Source: RI-153 sp963752935 (lineage in GTDB: Bacteria > Chloroflexota > Anaerolineae > Caldilineales > Caldilineaceae). From it: 64,000 bases of DNA. Shown in pieces: positions 1 through 12,076 of the stretch (position 1 is the first letter of the stretch; the number at the start of each line of letters is the position of its first letter). The position numbers were made by a program, and so were the translations under genes. The DNA is taken from positions 434,001 to 498,000 of the forward strand of contig CAVWAL010000005.1 in assembly GCA_963752935.1 (NCBI GenBank), in the 5' to 3' direction. Under the pieces are notes generated by a model. The model was not told the origin of the DNA. It ran no database searches and worked only from the letters and a program-made list of their open reading frames with translations.

Positions 1-58
1 GCGGGCATTTTCAACTCTTGCACCTATGCTAACCCACAAGGTGGTCCATATCTTCGAC

Positions 59-1159
59 CTAACTCCCGTTATGGAAATAGACCAGGTCGCGCTTCTGTTC
101 GATCAACGCCGTCAACTCCTGTTCGATGCGCGAGAGATCGAGGATGAAGAGATCGTCGCTGACAAGACCGTCCGCCTCCCACTTGAGGATCGTGTTCAGC
201 GCATATTCTTGCATCCAGAGGCAGGTGTCCGGCGTCAATTGGGCCGCCAACCAGGCCATGTTCTGCCCCGACTCTAGCCAGCGAACAGCACCGCCGGCTT
301 CGAGAAAGGGCACGGCCGGGGTCAACAAAGAGAAACGCGTAAAGGCTTGCCGCTCCAGCCCCAGGCCAAGTTCCAGCGAAAGACTGGTTAGCTCGACGTG
401 GAGTTGCGCCAGGTAGACTTGTAGATGCTGCAGACTCAGGCCGAGTCCACTTTCGGCGTCTACATCTTCGAACGCGGGCGACAACAGATCCACGGGCGGT
501 TGTACGCCCACAAAGCGACCAACCTGTACTTGCTGCACGGCGCTCGCCTGCGCCAATGTAAATCCTAACCGCAGCAGCCCGGCAAAACGCACATTGTCCT
601 CTTCGGCCAGGGCACTCTGTGCCATCTCAAAAACTTCACGCACCAGAGGCGACTGTATCATCAACGCTTCGCTGATCTGGCGCAGCGTGATGTCGAAAGC
701 CGTTTGCAAAAGATGATCCAAAAAGGTACGCGTCGCCGCCATCATCTCCGCCAGAAATTCACTCGACGGCACCTTGACGTTGTGCTGGGCCTCATTGCGC
801 GCCAGATGCAAACTGCGCATCTCATTCTTTAACGGCAGCCGTTGTGGATCGGGAAATTCCTGGCAGACAGCCACCACCTGATCCCATAGACGGAAGAAAC
901 CGGCCCGCTCCACCTGAAATTCCTGAGTGCGCATCTTCAAAGGATCGCCAAAGTAGAGACTGGGCGGTCCGTCAAAACGCTGCGGCACGGGGAACGATAG
1001 GATCACACCCTCCAGCAGCATCTCCACCGCGTGATCGAGACTGGTGATGCAGATGATCTTGTCGATTGTGGCCGCAGATCGTCCGTGTTCGATGGCGTGA
1101 TTGTAAAGCTGTTTGACCAGGGCAAGCCGATTGAGCAATGTCGGGTCGCTGACGTTCAT
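59..1159 (-). CDS. Hypothetical protein with HEPN-like RX4H motif
   Basis: I do not recognise the family. The start at 1159 is preferred because a GGAG at 1168-1171 lies 8 bases upstream; an in-frame ATG at 1165 is only 2 bases from it and a TTG at 1177 lies before it. The protein is 366 residues, soluble, largely helical in composition, with no signal peptide or membrane segment. Residues 121-126 (RNEAQH) fit the RX4-6H signature of HEPN domains, with the usual polar residue directly after the Arg, inside a helix-like segment. HEPN proteins are often RNases or nucleotidyltransferase partners, but nothing else here proves such a role. No toxin-antitoxin partner is visible in the window; the left flank is cut off. 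Confidence 0.6.
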   Translation of the reverse strand: MNVSDPTLLNRLALVKQLYNHAIEHGRSAATIDKIICITSLDHAVEMLLEGVILSFPVPQRFDGPPSLYFGDPLKMRTQEFQVERAGFFRLWDQVVAVCQEFPDPQRLPLKNEMRSLHLARNEAQHNVKVPSSEFLAEMMAATRTFLDHLLQTAFDITLRQISEALMIQSPLVREVFEMAQSALAEEDNVRFAGLLRLGFTLAQASAVQQVQVGRFVGVQPPVDLLSPAFEDVDAESGLGLSLQHLQVYLAQLHVELTSLSLELGLGLERQAFTRFSLLTPAVPFLEAGGAVRWLESGQNMAWLAAQLTPDTCLWMQEYALNTILKWEADGLVSDDLFILDLSRIEQELTALIEQKRDLVYFHNGS

Positions 1160-1391
1160 TGTCATTTCTCCGCGCAAGTGAATGAGTGTGATTCTGTAGC
1201 CAGGATACTGTCTACTCGTGCGCAGAGCTAGCGCGGTTTGGTGGATATCTTGTCGTCACCGCGTCGGTCAAGTGTAACGTTCACGTAATCATTCTGAATA
1301 CACCTGCACTACGCAATCGGCATGACACATTCCCTCACAAACGGTACAATGAATGTCATCAACTTTCCACCACCCCAAAAAGGGAAAACCC

Positions 1392-2444
1392 ATGACGCTC
1401 AAGATTGGACTGATTGGCTGCGGCGGCATTATGCGACGTCATGTCGAAGGCTGGGCCTCGGTGGTAGATCGTGCCGAGATCGTGGCAGTGGCCGATATCT
1501 CTGATGAGAACATTCGAGAACGCGTGAAGCAGATCGGTCACGAAGTCACCGTCTATCATGACTATCGCGACTTGCTGGCCGATCCAGACGTAGACGCCGT
1601 GGATCTGGCGTTGCCCCATCACCTGCACTGCGAATCGATTGTGGCCGCGGCACAGGCGGGCAAACATTTGATGACCGAAAAACCGCTCTGTCTCTCGCTG
1701 GCCGAAGCGGAGAAGATCCGCCGCGCGACAGAAGATAGCGGCGTTGTGATGATGGCCGCACACAATCAACTCTTCTTCCCAGCCGTATTGCAGGCAAAGC
1801 AGATGATCTTGCAGGGTGATCTGGGCAAGATCTACGCCATCCACTCCTACGATTGTGCCGCTCGACGCAGCCCGCTCGCCCCCGACAAGAAAACATGGGG
1901 CATCGAAGATGCCGTCTTGACAGGCTGGCGTCTCGACCCCGAAAAAATGGGCGGCGGCGAGCTGATCGACACCGGCTATCACCCCACCTATCGACTGCTC
2001 TTCCTGGCCGGCCAAACACCCACCGAGGTGGCCGCCATGCTGGGCACCTATCGCCTCAACATGGATCGCGAGGACACAGGCTACGTTCTGGCCAAATTTG
2101 CCGACGGCGCCATCGGCCAGATTATGACGAGTTGGGCGATCCGTTCGCCGGGGGCAGAACGCACACTCTTCCATATCATGGCCGAGCACGGTCAACTGTG
2201 GGGAGAGATAGACCGGCTCTATTTCAAGCCCCTCCAATTTAGTCAACCGGCCACCATCGACTACCCTGGATGGACGTCGGCGATCCCCACCTTTGGCGCC
2301 GAGATTCGCCACTTTGTCGACGCCATCGAGGGCGGCTTTCAACCCTTCCACTCGGTGGCAGAAGCCACCGATACGCTGCGTGTGATCATGGCGGCTTATC
2401 GTTCCGTGGAAACCGGGCAAATCACACCGTTGGATAGCCTTTAG
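1392..2444 (+). CDS. Gfo/Idh/MocA-family NAD(P)-dependent oxidoreductase
   Basis: A 350-residue dehydrogenase of the glucose-fructose oxidoreductase/inositol dehydrogenase family, which oxidises or reduces sugars and inositols. The Rossmann nucleotide-binding motif GLIGCGGIM sits at residues 5-13. The EKPL motif that follows the nucleotide domain is present (TEKPLCLSL), and the GGGELIDTGYHPTY segment carries the Asp and His expected in the active site. Start 1392 is chosen because it puts the Rossmann motif at the N-terminus as usual and follows an AGGG; an upstream ATG at 1353 would add 13 atypical residues. It is the first of several sugar-metabolism genes on this strand. The substrate cannot be read from sequence. 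Confidence 0.9.
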   Translation: MTLKIGLIGCGGIMRRHVEGWASVVDRAEIVAVADISDENIRERVKQIGHEVTVYHDYRDLLADPDVDAVDLALPHHLHCESIVAAAQAGKHLMTEKPLCLSLAEAEKIRRATEDSGVVMMAAHNQLFFPAVLQAKQMILQGDLGKIYAIHSYDCAARRSPLAPDKKTWGIEDAVLTGWRLDPEKMGGGELIDTGYHPTYRLLFLAGQTPTEVAAMLGTYRLNMDREDTGYVLAKFADGAIGQIMTSWAIRSPGAERTLFHIMAEHGQLWGEIDRLYFKPLQFSQPATIDYPGWTSAIPTFGAEIRHFVDAIEGGFQPFHSVAEATDTLRVIMAAYRSVETGQITPLDSL

Positions 2445-2564
2445 CAACTCCCGGCGTAAATCCATCCACAATGGATTCCAGCGGTTGCACAGCCAGATGG
2501 ACGCCGCGATACTTTTGAAAGAGACACCGATGTGTGGCACTGGCGATAGAAATCTAACGTACCT

Positions 2565-3938
2565 ATGACAATGTATGACGCCGAGCGTCGCTCGCAAGTG
2601 TGGATCGCCCTCGTGATCGGCGTGCCGATCCTGCTGATAGCGGCATGGACCTTCGCTGTGACGAATGGCTGGGGGTTGCTCAATCGCTGCCCGCCCGACT
2701 GTGCCGACGAGACCCTGACCAATGTGGATTGGCGAGGACGAGATCTCGTGGGCGCCAATCTACAGGCGGCGAACCTGGTTGGCGCCACGCTGGCCGACGC
2801 CGATCTCTCTGAGAGCGACCTCTACTTTGCCAATCTGCAAAACGCCGATTTGACCAATGCCAACCTCACCCACGCAAGCCTACGCGCCGCCTACCTGCAA
2901 TCGGCGAACCTGCAAGGATCGATTCTGCGCAACGCCGATTTGAGCGGCGCACGCCTGCAGAACACCCGTCTGGTGGATGCCGATTTGCGCGGCGCGTTCC
3001 TGACGACGGCCACGCTAGCGCAGGCAGATCTGCGCGGCGCCCAGATCGACGACTCGACCCAGATGACGGATCGCTGGCGGCTGATCTGGACACTGGTCAA
3101 TCAGAACGGCCGTGGGCAGGATCTGAGCGGAGCCGATCTGCGCGAGGCAGACTTGCACAACGTGGATCTGAGCGGAGCCGATCTCACCGCTGCCAATTTC
3201 GCCGATGCCGATCTGCGCGGGGCAAATCTGAGCAATGCCATGCTGTCCGGCAGCGTGCTCTCTGCCGCCATCCTCGACGAAACCACTCAGATCGACGACA
3301 AGTGGCGGTTGGTCTGGCAGATCGTCAATCAGGTGCAGACCGGCAGGCAACTGCCTGCCGCCGATCTGTCCGGCGCTTTCCTGCGCGAGGCCGTCTTGCA
3401 GCGCGCCGATTTAACCGGCGCCGATCTCTCCGACGCCGTGTTAATCGACGCCGATCTGCGCAGTACGCAGCTTACCGGTGCCGATCTGCACGGCGCCGAC
3501 CTGGCCGGTTCGTCTTTGCGTGGTGCCAACCTCACCAATGCCAACTTCAACGGCGCCAACCTGCAAGGCGCAGATCTCTCGCTGGCCGACCTGCAGGGCG
3601 TGATCTGGGACGGCTCTACCAGCGTAGCGATCAAATGGCGCACCGTGCGTCAATTGGCTACGGAAGGCGGCGTCGATGCGAATCTCGCCGGTCGTAACCT
3701 CAGTTACGCCAACCTCGCCGGCGCCGATCTGCGCCGTGCGGATCTGTCCAACACCGATCTACAGGGCGTCGATCTCAGCGCTGCGGACTTGCGAGGCGCC
3801 AACCTGACCAATGCTAAACTGAATGATGCCACCCTCACCGGCACCGATCTGCGCGACGCCATCCTCACCGGCGTCAACTGGGATCGGGCGAAGGTTGACG
3901 ATCTACTGTTGTCCGAAGGAGAGGAGATTGGTGATTAG
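2565..3938 (+). CDS. Membrane-anchored pentapeptide-repeat protein
   Basis: A 457-residue protein with one membrane segment near residues 11-31 and then long runs of A(D/N)LXX pentapeptides, which fold into a right-handed quadrilateral beta-helix. The helix blocks are interrupted three times by a related non-pentapeptide segment at about residues 162, 237 and 348, each containing a Thr or Ser followed by a (K/R)WR-hydrophobic motif. The protein ends shortly after the last block (DDLLLSEGEEIGD). The function of such proteins is generally unknown; some mimic DNA, but a membrane-anchored form is unlikely to act like the Qnr/MfpA gyrase inhibitors. No strong ribosome site is seen; a second ATG at 2571 is an alternative start. 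Confidence 0.85.
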   Translation: MTMYDAERRSQVWIALVIGVPILLIAAWTFAVTNGWGLLNRCPPDCADETLTNVDWRGRDLVGANLQAANLVGATLADADLSESDLYFANLQNADLTNANLTHASLRAAYLQSANLQGSILRNADLSGARLQNTRLVDADLRGAFLTTATLAQADLRGAQIDDSTQMTDRWRLIWTLVNQNGRGQDLSGADLREADLHNVDLSGADLTAANFADADLRGANLSNAMLSGSVLSAAILDETTQIDDKWRLVWQIVNQVQTGRQLPAADLSGAFLREAVLQRADLTGADLSDAVLIDADLRSTQLTGADLHGADLAGSSLRGANLTNANFNGANLQGADLSLADLQGVIWDGSTSVAIKWRTVRQLATEGGVDANLAGRNLSYANLAGADLRRADLSNTDLQGVDLSAADLRGANLTNAKLNDATLTGTDLRDAILTGVNWDRAKVDDLLLSEGEEIGD

Positions 3939-4033
3939 GTGACCGGGATCGCAGAGAGCCCGCTGCCATCTTTGCACTCAGTCTCCGGCCGGCCAATCAC
4001 CCACACACCCAATCACTCAGGAGAAAAACCGCA

Positions 4034-4858
4034 ATGCTGACCCAGGATCAAGTCGATTTTTACCGCGAGAATGGCTACCTGCTCGTGCAGGGCATGTTCT
4101 CAAGCGAAGAAGCAGCGCACTTCCGAGAAGAAGCGCATGCGCTGATTGCCCGCTTGCAGCAACTTGGCGAAGTCGAAGCGACATGGGAGAGCGCCAAAGA
4201 GGTGTCTATGACCAAGACGTCGCTGCTCCACTGCCACAATGTCCAGTTTCATTCGGCCAGCTTTACGCGCCTGCTCGTCGACGACCGCTTAACTTCGGCG
4301 GCAGCGCAGATCATCGATTCGCCCAACGTGCAGCTTCATCACAACAAGCTCTTCATCAAACCGCCCGAAAAGGGATCACCCTTCCCCATGCACCAGGACG
4401 AACCCTTCTTCCCCCACGACAATCACAGCATGATCGCGGCCGTCGTCCACTTCGACGATGCACCGCTAGAGAAGGGCTGCATCCGCGTGATTCCCGGCAC
4501 CCACAAGCTAGGCCCGATCCCGCATGTGCGTGAGGGTGGCTGGCATCTACCCTTTGACGAGTATCCGCTAGAAGCGTCCGTGGCCTGCCCGGCTAAGGCG
4601 GGCGACGTCCTCTTCTTCAGCTATCTCACCGTGCATGGATCGGGCGTCAACACCAGCAGCGAAGCACGCACCACCCTGCTTATGCAACTGCGCGACCCCG
4701 CCGATCCGCCGTCGCAGTTGGTCCACCTCTCGCGAGGACAAGGCATGATGTTGCGCGGCTTCGACCCCACCACCGACACGGCCGGCAAAGTCCACGCCGA
4801 GAAACCGGCCAACGCCATGCCCATGGGCGGTGCCATGACGATGGGTGGAGGCATGTAA
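4034..4858 (+). CDS. Phytanoyl-CoA dioxygenase (PhyH) family Fe(II)/2-oxoglutarate oxygenase
   Basis: A 274-residue member of the PhyH family of non-haem iron, 2-oxoglutarate-dependent hydroxylases. The iron ligands are visible: H120-x-D122 in PMHQDEP and distal H201 in FSYLTVHGSG, with R212 placed to bind 2-oxoglutarate. The length is normal for the family. An AGGAG at 4018-4022 precedes the ATG. The last 15 residues are a Met/Gly-rich tail (MPMGGAMTMGGGM), unusual and probably unstructured. Bacterial homologues hydroxylate many small substrates, so the substrate is not assigned. It lies between a pentapeptide protein and the GH38 gene, separated from the latter by a large inverted repeat. 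Confidence 0.9.
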   Translation: MLTQDQVDFYRENGYLLVQGMFSSEEAAHFREEAHALIARLQQLGEVEATWESAKEVSMTKTSLLHCHNVQFHSASFTRLLVDDRLTSAAAQIIDSPNVQLHHNKLFIKPPEKGSPFPMHQDEPFFPHDNHSMIAAVVHFDDAPLEKGCIRVIPGTHKLGPIPHVREGGWHLPFDEYPLEASVACPAKAGDVLFFSYLTVHGSGVNTSSEARTTLLMQLRDPADPPSQLVHLSRGQGMMLRGFDPTTDTAGKVHAEKPANAMPMGGAMTMGGGM

Positions 4859-4868
4859 AAGAGGTATT

Positions 4869-4941
4869 GCGTGTTACCTGTTGTGGGGGTAGGATCAAAG
4901 AGTCGAACCCAACATCTCTATCGGCACAACAGGTAACACGC
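4869..4941. repeat. 17-bp perfect inverted repeat in the PhyH-GH38 gap
   Basis: The arms at 4869-4885 and 4925-4941 are exact reverse complements (GCGTGTTACCTGTTGTG and its complement) separated by 39 bases. A second small palindrome (TCAGGTGC-gtt-GCACCTGA) follows near 4950-4970. There is no T-run, so this is not an ordinary terminator. It may be an mRNA-stabilising hairpin or the remnant of a small mobile element. Confidence 0.7.
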
Positions 4942-5033
4942 GTGCATCGATCAGGTGCGTTGCACCTGAAACGGAACAGGTAGACACGCATTTCGAAATA
5001 CCATCCCTTACCCCATCGGAAAGGACCATCCCC

Positions 5034-8183
<3,150 letters not shown>

Positions 8184-8186
8184 TCA

Positions 8187-8262
8187 GAAATGGGTAAGGT
8201 CTTGTCGATGGAACAGATTCCTGAGGGGATATCATTCCGTGTAGCAAGGCCTTACTCATTCC
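8187..8262. repeat. Imperfect inverted repeat between GH38 and UroD-like genes
   Basis: The 18-base arms at 8187-8204 and 8245-8262 pair at about 14 of 18 positions. The hairpin ends just before the GGAGG ribosome site of the next gene, so it could affect translation or mRNA stability. It lacks a T-run. Confidence 0.45.
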
Positions 8263-8281
8263 ACCGCTCCGGAGGCACCCC

Positions 8282-9343
8282 ATGTCCACCCTTTCCTCAC
8301 GTGACCGTGTTTTGCGGGCGATTCGCCGTCAGCCCACCGATTGTGTAGCGGCGATGCCCTACATGTACGACATCGCCGCCCACACCGCGGCCATTCCTGT
8401 GCTCGAGTTCTGCACCGACCCCGAGAAGATGGTACGCGCCCAGTTGACGCTCCACGAGCAGGTGGGGCAGGATGTCATCGCCATCGGCGCAGACAACTAT
8501 TACATCGCCGAGGGCTTCGGCGGCGTCACCACGCGCAACCAGGATGAGATCCCGGCGCTGATCGGACCACCCCTGGAAAGCATGGATGGCATCTTCGATA
8601 TCGAAGTTCCCGATCCGCAGCGCGATGGACGGATGCCGGTGATGATCGAAGCGCTCAAATTGGCGCGCAAGGCCGTGGGCAACGATGTCGCCCTACGTTC
8701 CCCCGGCACAGGACCCTTCGCGCTGGCCTCCTATTTCATCGGCTCACAGCAGTGGCTGCTCGAAATCGCCATGATCGAGCACAAGATGGAAGGCGCCAAC
8801 GAAGCCGCCGTCCTCCACGCACTGGAACTGGCGACGGAAGCGCTGATCCGTTTCGGCAAAGCCTGCCACGACGCCGGCGCCGACATCCTCCACTGCGGCG
8901 ATTCGCTGGCCTCGTGCAATGTGATTTCCCCGCGCACCTACGAACGTTTTTCGTGGCCCTATTCACAACGCGTCTTCGAAGCCTGGCACGCGCACGGCGC
9001 GCAGAATACGTTGCTCCACATCTGTGGGGATAGCACGCGCGTCCTCGAACTCTACGCCGACACCGGCGCCGATATGGTGGAAATCGACAACGCCGTCAGC
9101 ATGGCCACGGCCAAGCAGCGCATCGGCGACCGCACCGCCATCGTCGGCAACGTCCATACCGTGGTCGAGTTGCTCGAAGGCACGCCCGCTATGGTGCGCG
9201 CCTCGGCGCAGCGCTGTATCGACGAAGCCGGCTCCGGCGGCGGCTTCCTGCTCGGTTCCGGCTGCATCGTTCCTCGCTATGCGCCGCTGGACAATGTCAG
9301 GGCGATGGTTGAAGTCGCGCACAGCCAACCATATCCAGACTAA
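8282..9343 (+). CDS. Uroporphyrinogen decarboxylase (URO-D)/MtaA-type methyltransferase family protein
   Basis: A 353-residue TIM-barrel protein of the URO-D superfamily. It keeps the zinc-site pattern of corrinoid-dependent methyltransferases such as MtaA and MtbA: H246-x-C248 (HICGD) and C328 (GSGCIVP). True HemE proteins lack this H-x-C...C pattern, so haem synthesis is unlikely. Homologues in sugar-utilisation clusters are common but poorly characterised; methyl transfer from a methylated substrate is possible. A GGAGG at 8271-8275 supports the start. No corrinoid protein gene is adjacent, which leaves the methyl acceptor unknown. Confidence 0.85.
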   Translation: MSTLSSRDRVLRAIRRQPTDCVAAMPYMYDIAAHTAAIPVLEFCTDPEKMVRAQLTLHEQVGQDVIAIGADNYYIAEGFGGVTTRNQDEIPALIGPPLESMDGIFDIEVPDPQRDGRMPVMIEALKLARKAVGNDVALRSPGTGPFALASYFIGSQQWLLEIAMIEHKMEGANEAAVLHALELATEALIRFGKACHDAGADILHCGDSLASCNVISPRTYERFSWPYSQRVFEAWHAHGAQNTLLHICGDSTRVLELYADTGADMVEIDNAVSMATAKQRIGDRTAIVGNVHTVVELLEGTPAMVRASAQRCIDEAGSGGGFLLGSGCIVPRYAPLDNVRAMVEVAHSQPYPD

Positions 9344-9412
9344 ATGTCTATCCGTTTATAAGGTAGAGGTTTACCATCGCACACTGGATCATATCAGGTT
9401 GAAACCGCTACT

Positions 9413-9523
9413 ATCGTGTCAACGGTCAAGTGATGGCAATACCGTAGGGGCGCTGCTTGCTGCGCCCGGCACACTGTGGGCGCAGCAAGCAACGCCCCTA
9501 CCGATCAAATCACGCTTTCGGCG
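9413..9523. repeat. Hairpin repeat family, copy A (complete)
   Basis: The core stem is GTAGGGGCGCTGCTTGCTGC... at 9444-9467 against its near-perfect complement at 9478-9501, with a 10-base loop. It is flanked by family-specific arms (GTGTCAACGGTCAAGTGATGG on the left, GATCAAATCACGCTTTCGG on the right). The same unit recurs reversed at 27373-27486 and as half units at 50818 and 59983. It looks like a REP/MITE-type non-coding mobile repeat. Confidence 0.8.
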
Positions 9524-9618
9524 TTCCTCGCTGCCGCATCACTACGTTATTTACGGATAGATTCTAAGGCGAAGCCGCATCATCCCACCATCGCATCATC
9601 TTCTTGAAAGGATCTACT

Positions 9619-10470
9619 ATGCCGCGCATTTCAACCTCCTCCTGGAGCCTTCACCGCGCCCTGGGACGCCCGCCGCTCTTCGGTCCGGGCGAGTCGCCGT
9701 CTGGACCATCCAGCGAGGCCGCGATCACGCTGTTGGAGTTGCCGGCACGGCTTGCCCAGATCGGTATCGGCACGCTGGAGATTGTCCACTTTCACTTGCC
9801 CAGCACCGATGAAGGCTACCTGAGCCAGTTGCGCGCCGCCATCGAGGAAGCGGGCGTGGAGTTGTTCAGCCTCCTCATCGATGCCGGAGACATCACCCAC
9901 CCCGATCCGGTGCAGCGTGACGCCGCCTTGCAGTGGATCCGCTCTTGGATCGACGTGGCGGCGCGGCTGGGCGCGCCCAACGTGCGTGTGGTGGCGGGGT
10001 ACACACCCGTTGAACGCGACGGGCGCAACCTCAAGTTTCACCCGGTGATCCAACTCAGCGCCACCTATCTGCGCCAGTTGGCCGACTATGCCCAGTCCGT
10101 GGGCGTGCGCGTGATCACCGAGAATTTCCGAGAAACCGGCAGCCGCGCCGATCAACTGATCGCCATCCTTACACTGTGCGAAGACAAAGTCGGCCTCTGC
10201 GCCGATTTCGGCAACGCCAAAGGTGCCGACAAGTATGATGAGCTGAGCGCACTCTTTGCCTACGCCGATTCAGCCCACGTCAAAGCCGAGTACGCTGCGG
10301 GTCAAGTAGATCGGCGAGAGCTTGGCCGTACCCTCGGCATGCTCTTGTCGACTGACTTCGATGGCCCTATGTCATTGATCTTCGATTCGCCGTTGCAACC
10401 GGGCGAAACCGAGTGGGACAATCTGGTGATCCTGCGCGAATGGGTGGAGCAAAGCGTCAACGAAGCATGA
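9619..10470 (+). CDS. Sugar phosphate isomerase/epimerase (AP endonuclease 2-type TIM barrel)
   Basis: A 283-residue xylose-isomerase-like TIM barrel. Acidic and His residues expected at the metal site are recognisable in the strands: LEIVHFHL, ITENFRETGS, GLCADFGNAKG and SAHVKAEYA. Family members interconvert sugars or inositol derivatives, and many sit next to Gfo/Idh/MocA enzymes, as here. Start 9619 is chosen because AAGGA at 9608-9612 is 6 bases upstream; a TTG at 9604 lies before that ribosome site. The precise substrate is unknown. Confidence 0.85.
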   Translation: MPRISTSSWSLHRALGRPPLFGPGESPSGPSSEAAITLLELPARLAQIGIGTLEIVHFHLPSTDEGYLSQLRAAIEEAGVELFSLLIDAGDITHPDPVQRDAALQWIRSWIDVAARLGAPNVRVVAGYTPVERDGRNLKFHPVIQLSATYLRQLADYAQSVGVRVITENFRETGSRADQLIAILTLCEDKVGLCADFGNAKGADKYDELSALFAYADSAHVKAEYAAGQVDRRELGRTLGMLLSTDFDGPMSLIFDSPLQPGETEWDNLVILREWVEQSVNEA

Positions 10471-10500
10471 AACATGAGGAATGGAGCGGAGACAAGAGAG

Positions 10501-10544
10501 AGTGCGTAGTTCGTGACGCCGATGGCGCCGGCGAACTACGCACT
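10501..10544. terminator. Hairpin between convergent genes
   Basis: A perfect 13-base stem (AGTGCGTAGTTCG at 10501-10513, complement at 10532-10544) lies between the converging isomerase and FmdB genes. The loop contains an inner GGCGCC. Its position suits a bidirectional transcription stop, but it lacks the T-run of a classical intrinsic terminator. Confidence 0.45.
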
Positions 10545-10589
10545 GAGAAGTTTCAACCAGCGCACGGCTGGTTATGCGGATCGCAGCCC

Positions 10590-10799
10590 TCAGACAGGGC
10601 CGGAGCAGCTTGGCGCAGAATTCGCAGCGCTGCTACTGCCACCGATGGTGTGCATGGTCGAGGCAAATGTGCTGAAATGCTTGTCGATGCGCTGGCTGTG
10701 ACAATGAGGGCAGGTGCTTTCGGCTACCGCCGCGGCGCTACGCACGAACAACTCGAACTCATGGCCGCAATCGCTGCACACGTACTCATAAATGGGCAT
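10590..10799 (-). CDS. FmdB-family zinc-ribbon protein
   Basis: A 69-residue protein beginning MPIYEYVCSDCGHEFE, the hallmark of the FmdB/CxxC_CxxC_SSSS regulatory-protein family. One zinc ribbon is formed by C8-x2-C11 and C30-x2-C33, and the tail is Ser-rich. Start 10799 is supported by GGAGG 6 bases upstream. An upstream in-frame ATG at 10835 is unlikely because it would precede that ribosome site. The family is thought to influence expression of formamidase or amidase genes in a few species; its role here is unknown. Confidence 0.85.
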   Translation of the reverse strand: MPIYEYVCSDCGHEFELFVRSAAAVAESTCPHCHSQRIDKHFSTFASTMHTIGGSSSAANSAPSCSGPV

Positions 10800-10978
10800 G
10801 GCTTCCTCCATAAACAGGGATGGATCAGATGTCACTTTTCAGAGTTGACCACAGAGTTTACACGATGCCGATGGGCAATCAGATCCTGAAAAACCGGTGA
10901 GTCAGCTCTTCTTTCCGTTGTACTATAGATTTTATAGTGTACGTCCACCAAATGCAAAATTACAAAGGAACCAATTCC

Positions 10979-12076
10979 ATGCAACCGACATTTAACGGCC
11001 TGGGGATGCACCTGGGCAACCTGTCGCGGCTTTCCAACGCCCAGACCCGTTCGATCAGCGCCGAAAACTTTACCGGCGAAAAGGGCAAGGGGGCGATGGC
11101 AACCGACGGCACCGGCGCCGACGCCGCCCGTGAACTGGGCCAGGGATGGAAGGTTTCGCCTTCGATCCACGTAGCGGGCCATGAAACCGTCACCCTGGCC
11201 GAGATTGAGGGGCCGGGGGCTATCCAGCACATCTGGCTCACGGTGCACCCGCAGCACTGGCGGCGGCTGGTGCTGCGAGTCTATTGGGATCACGAAGAGA
11301 CGCCCTCGGTCGAGACGCCGATCGGCGATTTCTTCTGCAACGGCTGGGGTGAACGTTGCAACATCACATCGCTGCCGGTAGCCGTCAACCCGGCAGGCGG
11401 ATTCAACTGCTATTGGGAAATGCCTTTCCGCCGGCACGCCCGCATCACTTTAGAGAATCTGGCCGCCGACGAAGTGCGCGGCTTTTACTATCAGATCACC
11501 TATACGCTTACTGACGTCCCCGAGGATCGAGCATACTTCCACGCGCAGTGGCGGCGCAGCAATCCGCTGCCCTACCAGACCGAACACGTGCTGATGGATG
11601 GGGTGCAGGGGCAGGGGCACTATGTGGGCACTTACCTGGCCTGGGGCGTCAACAGCAACGGCTGGTGGGGTGAGGGCGAGATCAAATTCTTTATGGACGG
11701 CGACGAGTGGCCTACCATCTGTGGCACCGGCACCGAGGACTATTTCGGCGGAGCGTGGAACTTCGAGTTTCCACGCGGCGAATACGGCGTCTTCTCGTCG
11801 CCCTACTCTGGGTTGCCCCAAGTGATCAAGCCTGACGGCCTCTACCGCAGCCAGCAACGGTTCGGGCTGTACCGCTGGCACATCACCGATCCCATCCGCT
11901 TTCAGAGTGACCTGCGTGTGACGATCCAGGCCTTGGGCTGGCGCTCACAACTGGAAGGCAAATCGCGCTATCTACCGCTCAAGGATGACATTGCCTCCAC
12001 GGTCTTCTGGTATCAGTCTGAACCGCATGCTCCCTTCCCTGCCCTACCCGGCCTAAACGATCTGGAGGTGGTTTGA
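10979..12076 (+). CDS. GH172 (DUF2961) glycosidase
   Basis: A 365-residue DUF2961 protein, now classed as glycoside hydrolase family 172, whose known members act on furanosides such as difructose anhydrides and D-arabinofuranosyl linkages. The N-terminal family signature (LSRLSNAQTRSISAENF, then KGKGAMA) and the segments GTGTEDYFGGAW and LYRWHITDPI are clear. Start 10979 follows AAAGGAA; a GTG at 10937 is upstream of that site. There is no signal peptide, so it is probably cytoplasmic. It overlaps the next gene by one base (TGATG), indicating translational coupling. Confidence 0.88.
   Translation: MQPTFNGLGMHLGNLSRLSNAQTRSISAENFTGEKGKGAMATDGTGADAARELGQGWKVSPSIHVAGHETVTLAEIEGPGAIQHIWLTVHPQHWRRLVLRVYWDHEETPSVETPIGDFFCNGWGERCNITSLPVAVNPAGGFNCYWEMPFRRHARITLENLAADEVRGFYYQITYTLTDVPEDRAYFHAQWRRSNPLPYQTEHVLMDGVQGQGHYVGTYLAWGVNSNGWWGEGEIKFFMDGDEWPTICGTGTEDYFGGAWNFEFPRGEYGVFSSPYSGLPQVIKPDGLYRSQQRFGLYRWHITDPIRFQSDLRVTIQALGWRSQLEGKSRYLPLKDDIASTVFWYQSEPHAPFPALPGLNDLEVV

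Noticed and set aside
1359..2597. Long antisense frame (412 codons) over the Gfo/Idh/MocA gene
   Set aside because: The plus-strand frame has clear family motifs. The antisense product has no recognisable domain and is a shadow of GC-rich coding sequence.
2565..3938. Quinolone-resistance pentapeptide protein (Qnr/MfpA type)
   Set aside because: It is much longer, membrane-anchored and interrupted by non-pentapeptide modules.
8282..9343. hemE (uroporphyrinogen decarboxylase)
   Set aside because: The H-x-C...C zinc pattern of MtaA-type methyltransferases is present, and no haem-synthesis genes are nearby.
10413..10889. Plus-strand frame over the isomerase end and FmdB gene
   Set aside because: It overlaps the minus-strand FmdB gene, which has a perfect ribosome site and four zinc-binding Cys residues.
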